Positions 1-14,600 of a DNA stretch of 64,000 nucleotides are shown here, piece after piece. The translations under genes and the position numbers were made by a program. This stretch comes from Ceratotherium simum simum (lineage: Eukaryota; Chordata; Mammalia; Perissodactyla; Rhinocerotidae). Below the pieces are notes generated by a model. The model was not told where the DNA came from, ran no database searches, and saw only the letters and a program-made list of their open reading frames with translations. The stretch covers positions 335,402 to 399,401 of the forward strand of contig NW_004454208.1 in NCBI RefSeq assembly GCF_000283155.1, in the 5' to 3' direction. Every line of letters begins with the position of its first letter. The first letter of the stretch is position 1.

Positions 1-2506
1 TTGAAAGCCCTAAAATCAGGAATTAGTTTCTCTTGTATCTGTTTGCATTTTTGCTAGGGCTCTGTCCCTGATCTTGGAGTGATGGATGCTCAGGTTTAAT
101 TTGCAGGAAAGTGAGGGGAGGAGGGACATAACTGGTAAATAGTTTTTGATTGTTTGTTTTTTGTTTCATTTGACTTAAGTGAATTCAACTGTAGGCTCTC
201 AGCATATTTTGAAAAAAATTACTTTTGGAACAGTTTGGGTCTAAGAGACAGGCTGACCACTGGCCCACAATTTTGTAATCCAAACGTTCTGAAAATCAGA
301 AATCTAATGGCACAACTTGATCTGAATTAACGTGAGGATATATATATATTCTTTATCAAAAGTGATAAAGTAAAAGTACAGTGTACACTGTAAAAGTACA
401 GTGAATATTCATATATTCCACTTCAGGATAGTAATGTTTATTTGTGGGCTGCTGCCTCAGAATCTGCTGCGGGTATTACAAAATATGCAGTGTATGTTCT
501 GTGTAGCTTTTCTCAATTTGAAGAATTCTGAAACACGTCTGGCCCCAAGAGATTTAGATAGGGGGATTGGGAATCTGTTATTTATCTGGGGTTTTGATCT
601 GTTCCAGAGCTATGACCAACATTGTCTGTGTTGGTCTTAGTGAGTACTAGTGCAGGATACACAAGACTGTGTTTACTTAGGGTTGATTTATGGGACTTCA
701 AAGGGTAATTTTTACTATATCCATTTTTTCACTTTTATCATACTACCATTAAATGAACCCAAACATCATAAGATTATTAGCTTGTTTTACAATGAGGAAA
801 CTGAAGCTTAGAGATCAACGGCTCCGGGTCACATAATATAGGAATGATGGCATATCTGTGATAATTTGTTCACTTTGATAGAAGAAATTGTTCTGAAGAA
901 ATAGTTCCATTGAAGAGGAATGTGATTATAGAAATTGAATCCTTAGTCTGTAGCGTTTTTAAATCTGGCTTCTCGGATATGAATAGTAAATTAAGGGCCT
1001 CTTAGACCTTGAGTAACCTCCACTGATTTTGAGCTGACTTGAACCTAGATAATTCTGCTTCCCAGCGTCCCTTTCGGTATTTTATTCTGTTGGTTTTTAG
1101 CTCCTCCCTTGAATGTTCCTTCCTGTGAACAAGCCATCAAGACCTGATTATCTGGGTTTCTTTCTTAACTCCCCTTTTTTCTTTCTTGTTTAATTATTTG
1201 TTATTCCAATAACATCCAAACACTAGTTGTACCATAGTTATTAAGGTAGATAATTTGATTTAAGGAGTGCCAGCCAGAAGGCCCTGCTCGACCTAAAATA
1301 TCTTTCCCCATTAACCTGCACAATGATGAGATTGAGAATTCACGTTTAAAATGAGGTGAACTACCACAGATGAGAATGGGACCTTTATAAAGCAAGGGAC
1401 ATTTACATTTTAATTAGGAGCAGAGCAGGGAAGATGGTAAAGGTACAGAACACAAGGAAAGTTGGCCCTGTTGTTAGAATAAAAGACTTGGTACATGGGA
1501 AGTGTGAGATCAAAGAACTAAAAGGGAACATATGAGACTGAAAGTAAGGAAATCTAAGTTTATTGAGGCTCAGTGTTGCTTAGCCTTTTATTTCTAGATA
1601 GTATATCTTGTCCGTTGAAAAGTAGAGAGGAATGATTTTTAAGCTCTTGAAAAAAGCTTTCTAATATGTATTCTTATGACTAGATAATATGAGATGTTAC
1701 TGCTGGTAATGATTTATCTTTTTATTTGGAATCATCATTCTGACTAGCAGCTACCAGCTACTATTGTATAGGAGGTGTAGGCATAAACTGATCTCAGTGC
1801 ATAGAAGTATATGTTTCCTAAAGAACTGTCATTTATTCAGATGCTTATGGAACAGATTCTCTGTTCTGTGTACCAAATGTACCATAATAAGTAAATAGGC
1901 ACATGAGATATAAACTTTACCCTCAGCTGACTCCCAGTTTAGTTTAAGAAATAGGTACAATAAACAAGTAACGAATTTGTTTTCTAAAAGAAATTAAAAG
2001 TTAGATGATTTGTCCTAGAAACAGGGATGGGGGAAAAATTCCAGTTAATTAAGGGTTCTAGATTGAATTTTTGTTATTTTAAACTTGGTGCTATTCTTAC
2101 AAAAGCTGTAAACCTTTGCAAATAATCACTGGCCTGAATTTAAATTCTTTTGTCCTCTGGAACTTGATTGAATCTGACAAAACAATTTAAAAACACAACA
2201 GAACACTTCTTCAGTGAATATATAGCAATTTATATTTTTCTGAATCTAAAAGCTTTAAACTACTTTTGGTTCATTATAGAACACACAATAACCTAAAATG
2301 AAAATTTTATTAATTTGTATATGCTACAGATAACATTGGCACTTCTTTTATGTCTGTAAAATGCTATTTTTTCCCTTAGAGAGGGGCTTTGATGTTATTC
2401 AGCAAGAAACCCCATGTATGCAAAATGAAAGAAATTAAGTTGCCAGTTGTTTTTAATTGCTTCATTTAATATATTTTGCAACATATTTATTTCTTTCCCA
2501 AACTAG
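1..2506 (+). other. RNF17: RNF17 intron, left part
   Basis: AT-rich intron sequence with no open frame that looks like a gene. A weak MIR remnant is visible near 735-865 (GAGGAAACTGAAGC with the following TCACA). The rest shows no repeat I can name. Confidence 0.7.
735..865 (+). repeat. MIR SINE remnant (tentative)
   Basis: The core caatgaggaaactgaagctta followed by ggtcacataat resembles the MIR motif of the type GATGAGGAAACTGAGG...GGTCACACAG. It is heavily diverged and its ends are uncertain. Confidence 0.4.
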
Positions 2507-2644
2507 TCTTAATGGTTTTACAGAAATTCTGGAAGATAATGTGCTCTTAGTTGAGCTTTTCGATTCTCTTGGTGTTCCTGGAATGACTCCTACTAGTATT
2601 AATGACCTGCTAGTCAAAGAGGGCCTAGCATCTTATGAAGTAGG
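2507..2644 (+). CDS. RNF17: RNF17 exon a: end of an upstream extended Tudor module
   Basis: The acceptor is ...ttcccaaactag and the donor is gtaagt at 2645. The first base completes a codon begun in an exon outside the window, and two bases (gg) are left for the next exon, so both flanking introns are phase 2. It encodes local residues 1-45, from [10 protein letters not shown] to [12 protein letters not shown]. The LVKEGLA segment is the usual last helix of the nuclease-like half of an extended Tudor module, so this exon closes a module whose core lies upstream of the window. An ERE SINE and its target duplication begin 12 bases past the donor. Confidence 0.9.
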
Positions 2645-5600
2645 GTAAGTAGACCTGTAAACTTTTATTTTTATTTATTTATTTTTTTAATTTTGACTTA
2701 CTTATTTTTTTCCCCCAAAGCCCCAGTAGATAGTTGTATGTCGTAGCTGCTCATCCTTCTAGTTGCTGCGTGTGGGACACGGCCTCAGCATGGCCGGAGA
2801 AGTGGTGCATCGGTGTGCGCCCAGGATCCGAACCCCAGGCCGCCAGCAGCGGGGCGTGTGCACTTAACCGCTAAGCCAAGGGGCCGGCCCGTAAACTTTT
2901 ATTTTTAATTCATATGTAATGCTTTGTTCACAAGAAGGGAAACTGGCATATCATTTCCCATTGGATATCTGCTTAAGCCATAGACTTGGGAGTTTCTCCC
3001 TGTTCATGGGTCCAGAAAAATAGAGGGAAAAATAATTGGAGTCATTAGTCTAATGGGGAGTAGAGTGGCTTTTCCCTCCACCCCGAAGGGACCCTGAAAC
3101 CACGAAAATTGCTCCTAGAGACTGATGGCATTTCTAAGAAAAGGAGATTGGTAGGGCCGGCTCCGTGGCTTAGCGGTTAAGTGTGCGCGCTCTGATGCTG
3201 GCGGCCCGGGTTCGGATCCCGGGAGCGCCCCGAGGCACCACTTCTCCGTCCAACGTGAGGCCGAGTCCCACGTACAGCAACTAGAAGGATGTGAACCTAT
3301 GACATACAACTATCTACTGGGGCTTTGGGGGGAAAAAACTGAATAAATAAAATCTTTAAAAAAAAAAAAAAAAGAAAAGGAGATTGGCATCCTATTTCTA
3401 GGTGGAACATCGGCTTAGGCAACCTCTGGTACCTATTTGAGAAGAAAATTAGGAAGAGAAATGGCAGGATAGAGAGTAAGCATAGTGGTAGAGTAGCCTG
3501 CATTCCCATTTGGAGAAACGTGAATTTTTCCTGGGTTCGGGTGGATACTTTGAAAGAGAACCAGGCTTGAGCCATTGTGGTAATACCCAGGACAGAGCAG
3601 TGGTTGAGGTGACCCCAAAAACAGAAGGGCAGAGTGGTGGTGAGGAGGGCTGGGAGGATTTGGAGTCAAGACAAAGCAGTTCTTCCACGATAGGAACTTG
3701 TGCAGTGGGGTGGCCCCTGAAAGGTCTTCTGAAGAACTCCCACACATAGCCCTCAAGAAAGCCAATATTTGATAACATCCACACATAATGCCTGTCAGGG
3801 TAAGCCAGAGAAGCAGTGACACCCAGCACAGGCCTGCAATCACACGCTCAGCATGTGGTCTTGCTTATCCTTCCCACCCTAACACTGGAGGAGCTAGTAG
3901 CAGAAGAGAGAGCACCTGTCCTTGTTCTACTATAGGTCTTAAGTGAAGGAGGGAAAGAGATTGAGAGGAAACGCTTAAATATATTAAACTGAATTTTCTT
4001 TTTTTTTTTTAAAGTTAGGGTTATTGAGATGTATACAATAAAAATTCACCCTTTTTAGGTGCACAGTTATGAGTTTTGATAAACATATATGGTCATACAA
4101 CCATCATCACAGTCAAGATATAGAATATTTCCATCACTCCAAAAGGTTCCCTTGTGCACCTTTGTAGTCAGTCCCCTTCCTCCATACCCAGCCCTTGGCA
4201 ACTACTGATCTAATTTCTGTCTATAATTTTGACTTTTCCACAACTTCATATAAATGGAGTCATATAGTATATTGCCTTTTGTATCTGGCTTTTTCATTTA
4301 GCATAATGCTTTTGCGATTCATCCATGTTGTTGCATGTATCAGTAGTTTTTATTGCTCTGCTCACTAGTATTCCATTGTATGGATGTACTACAATATTAT
4401 ACATTTACCAGTTGATGGACATTTGGGCTATTTCCAGTTTTGGGAGATTTCATGAATAAAGCTGCTATAAACATTTGCATACAGGTCTTGTGTAGACACA
4501 TGTATGTATTTTCTCTTGTGTAAATACCTAGAGGTGAGATTGCTGCTTGTGGACTAAGTGTATTTTTAACTTTGTAAGAAACTGCCAAATGTTTTCCAGC
4601 TTGGCTCTACCATTTTGCATTCCCACCAGCAATGTATGAGAGTTCTGTTGTTCTGCATCCTTGCCAGTACTTGATTTTATCATTTTGTGTTTATATTAGC
4701 CCTTCTAATAGAAGTATTGTGGTATTTCATAGTGGTTTTAATTTTAATTTCCTTGATGACATTAAGGATCTTTTCATGTGCTTATTTGCTATCTGTATCT
4801 CTTCTTTCGTGACGTATCTTTTCAAATGTGTTGCCCTTTCTAAAAATTGTGTTCCTTACACATGGACAGAGAAAACTGTATTGTGGTTACCAGGGGCAAT
4901 GGGGGTAGGGGGTAGGCACAAGGGGTGAAGGGAGACATATATATGTATGGTGATGGACAAACAAAAATGTACAACCCAAAATTTCACAGTTATAAACTGT
5001 TAAAACATCAATAAAAAAAAATGTGTTGCTTATTGTTACTGAAACTTGAGAGTACTTTATATATTCTAGGTACAAGTCCTTCATTAGGTATCTTCTTTGC
5101 AAATATTTTCTTCCAATCTAATGGCTTCTTAACAGTGTCTTTCAAAGAGCAGAAGTTTCTGGTTTTGAAGTCCAATTTGACAATTTTTCTTTTATAATTC
5201 AGGTACTTTGTATTATAACTAAGACATCTTTGCCTAACCCCAGATCATAAAGATTTTCTCCTATGTGTTCTTCTAAAGTTTTATAGTTTTAGGTTTCATA
5301 TTTAGGTCCATCGTCCTTTTTATTTTGTTAAATACACTTGATTTTTTTGAGCAGTTTTAGGTTCACAACGTTGAGCAGAAAGCACAGAGAGTGTGTGTAT
5401 ATTCCCTGCCCCTACATGGGCACACACCCTCCCCCACTATCAACCACCAGAGTGGCATATTTGTTAACATCAATGAAACTACCTTGACACATTATAATCA
5501 TCCAAAGTCCATAGTTTACATGAGTGTACATTCTATAGGTTTTGACAAATGTATAATGATGTGAATCTGCCATTATAGTCCCATACAGAGTATTTTCACT

Positions 5601-8600
5601 GCCCTAAAATTTCCCTGTGCTCTACTTGTTCATCTCTCCCTCCCTTCTAACCCCTGGCAACCACTGATCTTTTTACTCTCTCCATAGTTTTGCCTTTTCC
5701 ACAATGTCAAATAGTTGGAATCATATAGTATGTAGCCTTCTCAGACTGGCTTCTTTCACTTAGTAATATGCATTTAAGTTTCCCCCACTTTTTTCATGGC
5801 TTGATAGCTCATTTCTTTTTAGTGCGGAATAATATTCCCTTGTCTGGATGTACCACAGTCTATTTATCCTTTTACCTACTGAAAGATATCTTTTTTTGTT
5901 GTTTTTGTTTTTTTTATGAGGAAGATCAGCCCTGAGCTAACATCCGATGCCGATCCTCCTCTTTTTTTGCTGAGGAAGATTGGCCCTAAGCTAACATCCG
6001 TGCCCGTCTTTCCTCTACTTTATATGGGACACCGCCACAGCATGGCTTGACGAGTGGTGCGTCACTGCGCGCCCTGGATCAGAACCTGCGAACCCCAGGC
6101 CGCTGAAGCGGAGCTTAACCACTGCGCCACTGGGCTGGCCCCCTGAAGGACATGTTGGTTGCTAATAAGTTTGGCAATTATGAATGAAGCTGCTTTAAAC
6201 ATCCATCAGCAGGTTTTTTTGTGGACGTAAGTTTTCAGCTTCTTTGGGTAGATACCAAGGAGCGCAACTGCTGGATCGTATGGTAAGAGTATGTTTCATT
6301 TTGTAAGAAACTGCTAAATTGTCTTCAAAAGTGGCTATTCCATTTTGGATTTTCAACAGCAATGAATGAGAGTTCCTGTTGCTCCACATCCTCACCAGCA
6401 TTTGGTGGTGTCAGTGTTGCAGGTTTGGGTCGTTCAAATAGATGTTTAGTGGTATCTTGTTATTTTAATTTGCATTTCCCTGATGACATATGATGTGGAG
6501 CATTTTTTCATATGCTTACTTGCCATACAGAATGTCTTCTTTGGTGAGGTGTCTGTTAAGGTTTTTGGCCCATTTTAAAATTGGGTTATTTGTTTTCTTA
6601 ATGTTGAATTTAAGAGTTCTTTGTATATTTTGGATAACAGTGTGTCTTTTGCAATATTTTGCAATATTTTTTCCGAGTGTGTGGCTTGTCTTCTCATCTT
6701 CTTGATAGTATATTTCATAGAGCAGAACTTTTTAATTGCAGTGAAATCCAGCTTATCAGTTGTTCCTTTCATGGATCGTGGAATAAAGCTGATTTTAAAC
6801 TTTAAAATTTCCCTTTGTTTTAAACAGCCTCAGGAAATAAGTCCTTTATTAGATGAATATTCCAGAAACCCATTAAGAATATCAAGAGCAGGGGCCAGCC
6901 AGGTGGCGCAGTGGTTAAGTGCGCGTGCTCCGCTTTGGCGGCCCGGGGTTTGTAGGTTCAGATCCCAGGCGTGCACAGACTCACCGCTTGTGAAGCCAGG
7001 CTGTGGCAGCGTCCCATATAAAGTAGAGAAAGATGGGCACAGATGTTAGCCCAGGGCCAGTCTTCCTCAGCAAAAAAGAGGAGGATTGGCATCAGATGTT
7101 AGCTCAGGGCTGATCTTCCTCAAAAAAAAAAAAAAAAAGACTATCAAGAGCAGAAGAAGAAAACAGAAAGCTCCTGTCACCTCATCTTGATATGTCACTG
7201 TTACAGGGGAGCACCAAAGCTAAAACAAAACTCACCCACAGTAAGCAAAATAGAATCTGGGAAGAAGAGCTCTTTGGGACAGTGAGAGAACTTTCTGGAA
7301 GAGTAGCATTCGGTAGAATACATAGGGAGTTACTGTCTTTTAAAATAAAATTTCCACACCTTTAGCACCATCTTTATATATATTCCCCTTGCATATAAAT
7401 TCAAATATTAAATGAGAGTTTTCTAGTTACAAAATCGTGAATTTAGTGGCAATATTGAAGTCATTTAAGATACATACATCTCTGCCCTTACCAAAAGAAA
7501 AAAAAAGATAAATTTGTGAGGCAATAGATAACTAGATAAGGGGAATCCTTCCACAAGGTATACGTATATCAAATCACCACAATGTACATTTCAAATATCT
7601 TATAATTTTATGTGTCAGTTATACCTCAGTAAAGCTGAAATTTTTTAAAAAATTGGCTATCTGGTGGTAAAGTATGTTTGACACATAATAAGAAGGTAAC
7701 ATTTATGTGTCAAACTGTGAGCATGCCCTGAGTTTTTCATCAATATTAATATCTTTAGATGGATATATAACCCATATAATCCAATTAGTTCTGTTGTAGC
7801 CAAAATTTAGAGGCACAGTTCTTGGCCATGGAACCTTGTATTTTTTTGAGTTATGCCGTCAGCCAGTCTGGATCGCTAATGATAGGAGTGATAACATTGA
7901 TTGACTTCAGGAGCCTTCCATTGCTACACTTAAGTGTTTTAATTAAAAACATTAAATATTTTCTTACCTTTCATTTAACCAAAGTTTGTTTTTTTTTTTT
8001 TAAATCAAGGTCATATAGTTTTAAATAAATTTGTTTTTTTCCAGTTAACATTAATTTTATAAGGCATCAAATTACGGCATAGAACCAATGATGGATGTTT
8101 AATTTTTTTAACCAGAAAATATTGTATACATGTATATGTACTGTTTCTCTGAAAAGATTCATAAAATGCAGTAATCATGTTTATCTCTAGGTATCTTTTT
8201 TACCTTTTAAATTTTAGACCATCTGCATGTATTACCTTGTCAAAAATGAATAACATTTAATTTTTAAAAGTCTATTAGTGTACCACTTTACATCACTAAG
8301 ATGAATATAATCAAAAAAGTGGAAAATAACATGTTGGTGAGAATGTGGAGAAATTTGGCCCTGTACATTGCTGATGGGAATATAAATGGTACAGTTACTG
8401 TGGAAACCAGTTTGGCAGTTCCTCAAAAGCTTAAGCTTGGAATTATCATATGACCAGAAGTTCTTTTCCTGGGTATATACCCAAAAGAATTGAAACAGAT
8501 ACTCAAACAAATACATGTATGTGTATGTTCATAATAGCCAAAAAATGGAACCATTCCGAATGTCCATTAGCAGTTATAGATAAATGAATTGTGGTGTATA

Positions 8601-11600
8601 TACATACAATGGAATATTATTCAGCCTTAAAGAAGGGATTAAATTTTGATATATGCTGTAATATTGATGAACCTTGAAAACTTTTGCTAAGTGAAATAAG
8701 CCAGACACAAAAGATGGCATAGTGTATGATTCCATTTGTATGAAATATCCAGAATAGTTAAATGCACAGAGACAGAACATAGATTAGTGGTTAACGGGCT
8801 GAGAGGAGGGGATGATGGGGAACAACTCCTTAAGGGGATTTTATTTTGGAGTGATAGAAATATTTGGAACTAGATACAGGTAATGGTTGTACAACATGGT
8901 CAGTGTACTAAATACCACTGGATTGTTCACTTTAAAATAGTTTTATGTTATGTGAATTTCACCTCAGTAATTTCTTCTTAAGTATTTTAAGTCTGTTAGC
9001 TATGGATTCAACTCAACCCCTGTCAAAATTCTGGCAGAGCTTTTCTCAGAAATTGACTAGGAGATCCTAAGTATATGTGGAAGTGTAAGACACTTAGAAT
9101 AGCCAAAACAATTTTGAAAACAGAGCAAAGTTGGAGTACTTGCACTTCCCAATTTCAGAACTTAATATAAAGCTACAGTTACCAAGACAGTGTGGTACTA
9201 ACATAAAGATAGATATATAGATCAAAAAATAGAATTGAGGGTTGAGAAATAAATCTTTATAATCAGTTGACTTTTTTAACAAGGATGCCAAAGCAGTTCA
9301 TTGGGAAAAGGTAGGTCTATTTAACTAACAGTGCTGGGGCAATTGGATATCCACAGGCAAAAAAGATGAACTAGCGCTTATCGCACACCATATACAAAAG
9401 CTAACTCAAAATGGATTATACTCTTAAAATTGAGTTAAACCTAAACTTCTAGAGGAAAACAGGAGGAAATCTTCAGGACTATGAGTTGGGCAAAGATTTC
9501 TTAGATATGACACCAAAAGCAAAGTCCATAAAAGAAAAAAATTGGTAAAATTTTAGTAAAAAATTGGTAATTGGTCCTCATCCAAATTCAGAACTTGTGC
9601 ACTTTGAAAGACACTATTAAGGTAAATGAAAGACAAACAACAGACTGGGAGAACATATTTGCAAAACATATTCTGTAAAGGACCTTGTATCTGAAATTCA
9701 TAGAACTCTTACAACTCAATAAAAAGACATAATCCAACACCCAAAATGGGTAAAAGATTTGAACAGACATTTACCGAAGAAGATATACAGTTGGCTAATA
9801 AGTACATGAAAAGATGCTCAACATCATTAATCATTAGAGAATGAAAATTAAAACCACAATGAGATACCATTTGTCACCCACTCGAATAGCTACTATATAT
9901 AAGACAGACAATTACAGGTGTTGGTGAGGATGTGGAGTAACCCTCATTACTTGTGGGAATGTAAAATGGTGCAACCTGTTTGGAAAATGATTTGCAAATT
10001 TCTCAAGTTAAATGTAAAACTACCATACAACCCGGCGATTTCCTTCCTAGGTATCCACCCAGGATAACTAAAAACATATGTCCATACACAGACTTGCAAG
10101 CAAGTGTTCATAGCGGCATTATTCATAATAGCCAAAAACTGGAAACAATGTAAATATCCAGTGACTGGTGAAAAGACAGACAAAATACAGTATATTCATA
10201 TAATGAGATACTATTCAGCCATAAAAAGGAACAAACTACTGACAGATCTACATCATGGATAAACTTCAAAAATTCTTTGCTAGGTGAAAGAAGCCAGACA
10301 CAAGAGATTGTATGTTGTATGATTCCAGCTATAGGATATGTCCAGAAAAGGCAAGTTTATAGATATAAAAAAGGTAGATTAGTGGTTGCCTGGGGCTAGG
10401 GATGGGAATGAGGATTAACTGTAAAGGGACATGGGGATGTTACTGGGGAGGTGGGTCAGTGAAAATGTTTTAAAACCAATTTATGGTGATGGTTACACCA
10501 TTTGGTAAAGTTACTAAAAATCATTGAATCATACACTTGAAATGGGTGAACTTTTTGACACGTAAGATATACCTCAATAAAGTTATTTTTTTTGAAAAGT
10601 ACATTAACTAGTTTTCCCTTTTTTGGTTATATGAGCAAGAAATACTTATATGCCTACTTGTTGTGCTGTAACAAATGCTGTACTCAGTGGTGAATAAGGA
10701 TGGTTTGTTTTGCCCCTCCCAGGGTACCCATGCAAGTTAAGGGTCCTGAAACTTAAACTCAGTTTTAGTAAATCCACCCCTGGTCCTCTGGCAGCCCCAG
10801 TCAATCTTCTTGCCCTCCAAAACCCACATTCCTCTTTTCTAACTACTGCAGCTAGACCCGCTGTTTTCATTGTATCTGTTGCCTGTCCTCAAATTAGAAC
10901 ATGAGCTTTGCTTGATCGTTGCCTGCTCTGATCACCTGAGGAATGATAAGAAATGTGAAGTCCTGCATTCTACTCTCTCTATTGGACTCAACTATGTCAG
11001 ACACAGTGCCCACCATCCTTTATAAAATAAAAAATAATGTTGCCCAAATAATCTGGCCCCTGCCTACCTCAAAGTTAATGCAATCTCCTGTTGTCTTACT
11101 GTGTCACAGCTACATGTTTTCTTTCAGAACCTGGAATGCCTAGCTAACTTCTACTTATCCTTTTTAAAGCTCAGTTGAAATGTCACTTAATCAGAGAAAC
11201 CCCAACTCCCAGACTAGATTATATTTCGTTGGCCTATGCCCTTGTTCTTTTCTTTATAACTCTTCTTCATATTATAATTTATTTTTTGTGCAATTATGTA
11301 ATATATCACTACACTATAAGCTCCATGAGTACAGGTACCCTGCCTATTTTGTCCACTGCCATATTTCTGTTATCTAGCATTATTCTTGGCTCACAGTATC
11401 TACCCAGTAAATATTAGTTGAGTGGAGCTGTATGGATCTAAAGCAGAGAAGAGAGACCTGGTTAGGTAATTCAGATGGGAGTTAGCAGCATATAAATGAT
11501 AAATGAGTTCATGAGAATGAATGAAATTATTACTTTCATCATTCATCTCAATATCGCTTGATAAAGATGCAACTCGGAGGATTATCACTTATGGGAAAGA

Positions 11601-14600
11601 AAGAGAAGTCCAAAAAAATGGTAGATAGGAACCTGAGACTCAAGGAAAACCAGGAACTAAAGAAAGAACATTTCAAGAAGGAAAGAGTAGCTAGTACTCA
11701 GAGTTCATGTCAAGTAAGAACTGAAAACTGTCCATTAGATTTAGCTGCAAAAATTGTTAGTCACCTTTGTTGGCTAAGTCTCAAGCTTATTATGAAAAAA
11801 ATTTTTTCCTTAATAGAAATAAAAAATCTAATTATCTGTGGTTAGAGTCTGAACTAATCTGATATATTAAACATTCTAAATACCTCATTCAATAATTTTG
11901 CTCCTTAACACGTTTTAATAACAGTTGTTTTTCCACTTGTATTCGCATTGGCAAAGGATTGATGCTTTTTAGTCAAAGAGATATATTCAAGTTATCAAAA
12001 AACTTAATAATTCTTCTCTTCCTTTGTGAATACAAAATATCAGTGGGAAATGGTGAAATTATGAGCAAAGTTGGTATTTTAAACTGTGTTTTTAAAATAG
12101 AAAGTTTGGCTTTTAGATTTTTTCTTCTTTTTGTGCTTACATTGGTGGTAGTTAACTTTAAAAAAAAAAAAGACTAAAGTTGCTATTAATATCAAAACTG
12201 GGAAGCAGTGAATCACAGCTGAAATTTGTTCATCTCTAGATCTAAGCAATTACAAACAAATATTTTGCAAACTACTCTTTTTGCTAATGGGTTTTGTTAT
12301 TTTTCAGATATACTCTCAAAGATAATTCCAGAAAGCATATTGAAGTATGGGATCCTTCTCCAGAAGAAATTATTTCAAATGAAGTAAACAACTTAAATCC
12401 TGTGTCTGAAAAATGTCTACCTAACGAGAATCTCCAATCACTTTATAATAAGGAACTGCCTGTGCATATATGTAATGTAATATCTCCTGAGAAGATTTAT
12501 GTTCAGTGGTTATTAACAGAAAACTTACTTAATAGGTATAATATATAAGGAAAACATGTTGCATATGGTTTTATTCTTTTTTCTATATTTTGTTTCAAAG
12601 ATCTAGAAGTCGTAATTGCAGAATTTCAAAAGTAGCAAAATTATTTCAGCTAAATAGTCACTAAAAAACTAATTAAAAGTATACAAATAGTATCTTTAGT
12701 GGCTGTTTTCACTATATTAGAATTTATTCATTCCAGATACTTACTGAGCACCCATTATTTGACAGCCAGTATTCTAGGTGTTGGGGATACAGTGGTAAAA
12801 ACATGGATAAGACTTTGCTGTGATAGAGCTTAAATTCTAGAAGAGAGAGAGAGACAACAAATAAAATATTTAGTGTGGCAGACGGTGATAAAGACAATAG
12901 AAAAAATAAAGCAGTTGGGGAGGAAGACAGTTTTAGGAAGATCATGGAAGTCTCACAGAGACAGTGAGGTTTGAAATGGATCCTGAAGGAGAAGAGAGAG
13001 AGAAAGCCATGAGGATATCAGGTGGAAGTTCATCTCAGGTGGTGGTAAGAGCTAGTTTGAAGACTGCAGTGGAAATATGCTTGGGTATTCAAGGAAGAAC
13101 AAGGTATCCAGTTTGGCTGGAGTAGAATGAGTAAGAGAGGACAGAAGACATGTGGTCAGAGAATTATATGTTATAAGCAAAGGTTTAGAAACGTAAATGT
13201 TTTTTTCTTTATATAGTTTAGAAGAAAAGATGGTAGCTGCTTATGAAAACTCAAAATGGGAACCTATTAAATGGGAAAATGATATGCACTGTGCTGTTAA
13301 GATCCCAGATAAAAATCAGTGGCGAAGAGGCCAGATCATCAGAATGGTTACAGACACATTGGTAGAGGTAAATACAGTGAAAAATATAATCATGAAAGTG
13401 AATGCATTTTGCATTTTTATCCTGGAGTTATTTAGTCCAATTTTTATTGTGCTTTTCAGTTTGCAAAAAAATATTTTGAAGTGTTGTCTTTCCAAAGACT
13501 TAAAAAGTTATTGTTTTCGTAGGTCTCGCTGTATGACGTGGGTGTTGAACTAGTAGTGAATATTAAATGTTTGAGAGAACTTCAAGAAAACCTAAAGACA
13601 GTGGGAAGATTATCTTTGGAATGCTCTCTTGTTGACATAAGGTAGTTTTTAGCTGAGTAAATTTTCTTATTATTGAATATGATTTTAAATATTTTTCTTT
13701 TTGGTTGGGTTTTAATTTTAATTTTGCTAACGTTCTGAAATTTTCATAAAATCTAGTTAATTTTAAGATTTTAAGAAGGAGAGATAAAAATCTGGAACAC
13801 GTAAATTTTAGTGGTGTTAAAGAAATAGAGATAGATGAACGTGACAGGTTTGTAGATAGAATTCAAACTGTTAAATATAAAACTTGAGGAACAAAGGAAG
13901 ATAAAAATAAAATGTATTTCATAAGCTTAGAATTGCATGGAAAGCTGAAAATGTGTAAATAACCAAAAAGAGTGACTTAGGATTCTGGGAAAATGGCATG
14001 GTATAGTTTTTACATCTACTAGAATCCTACCATAAACACAAAACAACTTGGATGGCAAAACCACTGATTGCACAGTCACTGTCTGCAGCTAAAGTAGGCA
14101 ACGTCTCCCCCTCTGGACCCCCAAATACAACAGGTGTGGCATACCATGAACCTGGACCCTTATGGTATCAGTTTTTGTGTGGGAGGGTGCAGAGGTAAAG
14201 CTGACTGGGGTGTTAACAGCTCTGAGAATAGGAATTGGCAATAAGTATTTCACTGGAGTGAGTAGGCAGACCAATTTGAGAACAGCAACCAAAACTGAGA
14301 AAGGAGTAATGCAGGATGGTATTCATAGTTGAATGCAAGACATCTGTAATGTGCCCAAGTTTCATGGTTCTGGATCCTTCTTAGCCATATAACCTCTTGA
14401 AAGTAAACTGAAGCTCTCTTCCATGACCCTATACTGAGGAGAAACTGCTGGAAATAGAGCCTAATTTAAGCAAGACAGTGGGGCAAAGGAAAGAAAAGAT
14501 ACAGATAAATGTAGGAGAGAGGAGCAAGATATCCACGTATGAGGCCATATTTTCGGTCACTTTGGGAAAACAACACAAGAGACAGGTCTAGAGCCATGAA

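Noticed and set aside
3433..3843. Minus-strand frames of 126-136 codons
   Set aside because: Two overlapping frames without conserved motifs, start context or splice evidence; likely chance in a slightly GC-richer stretch.
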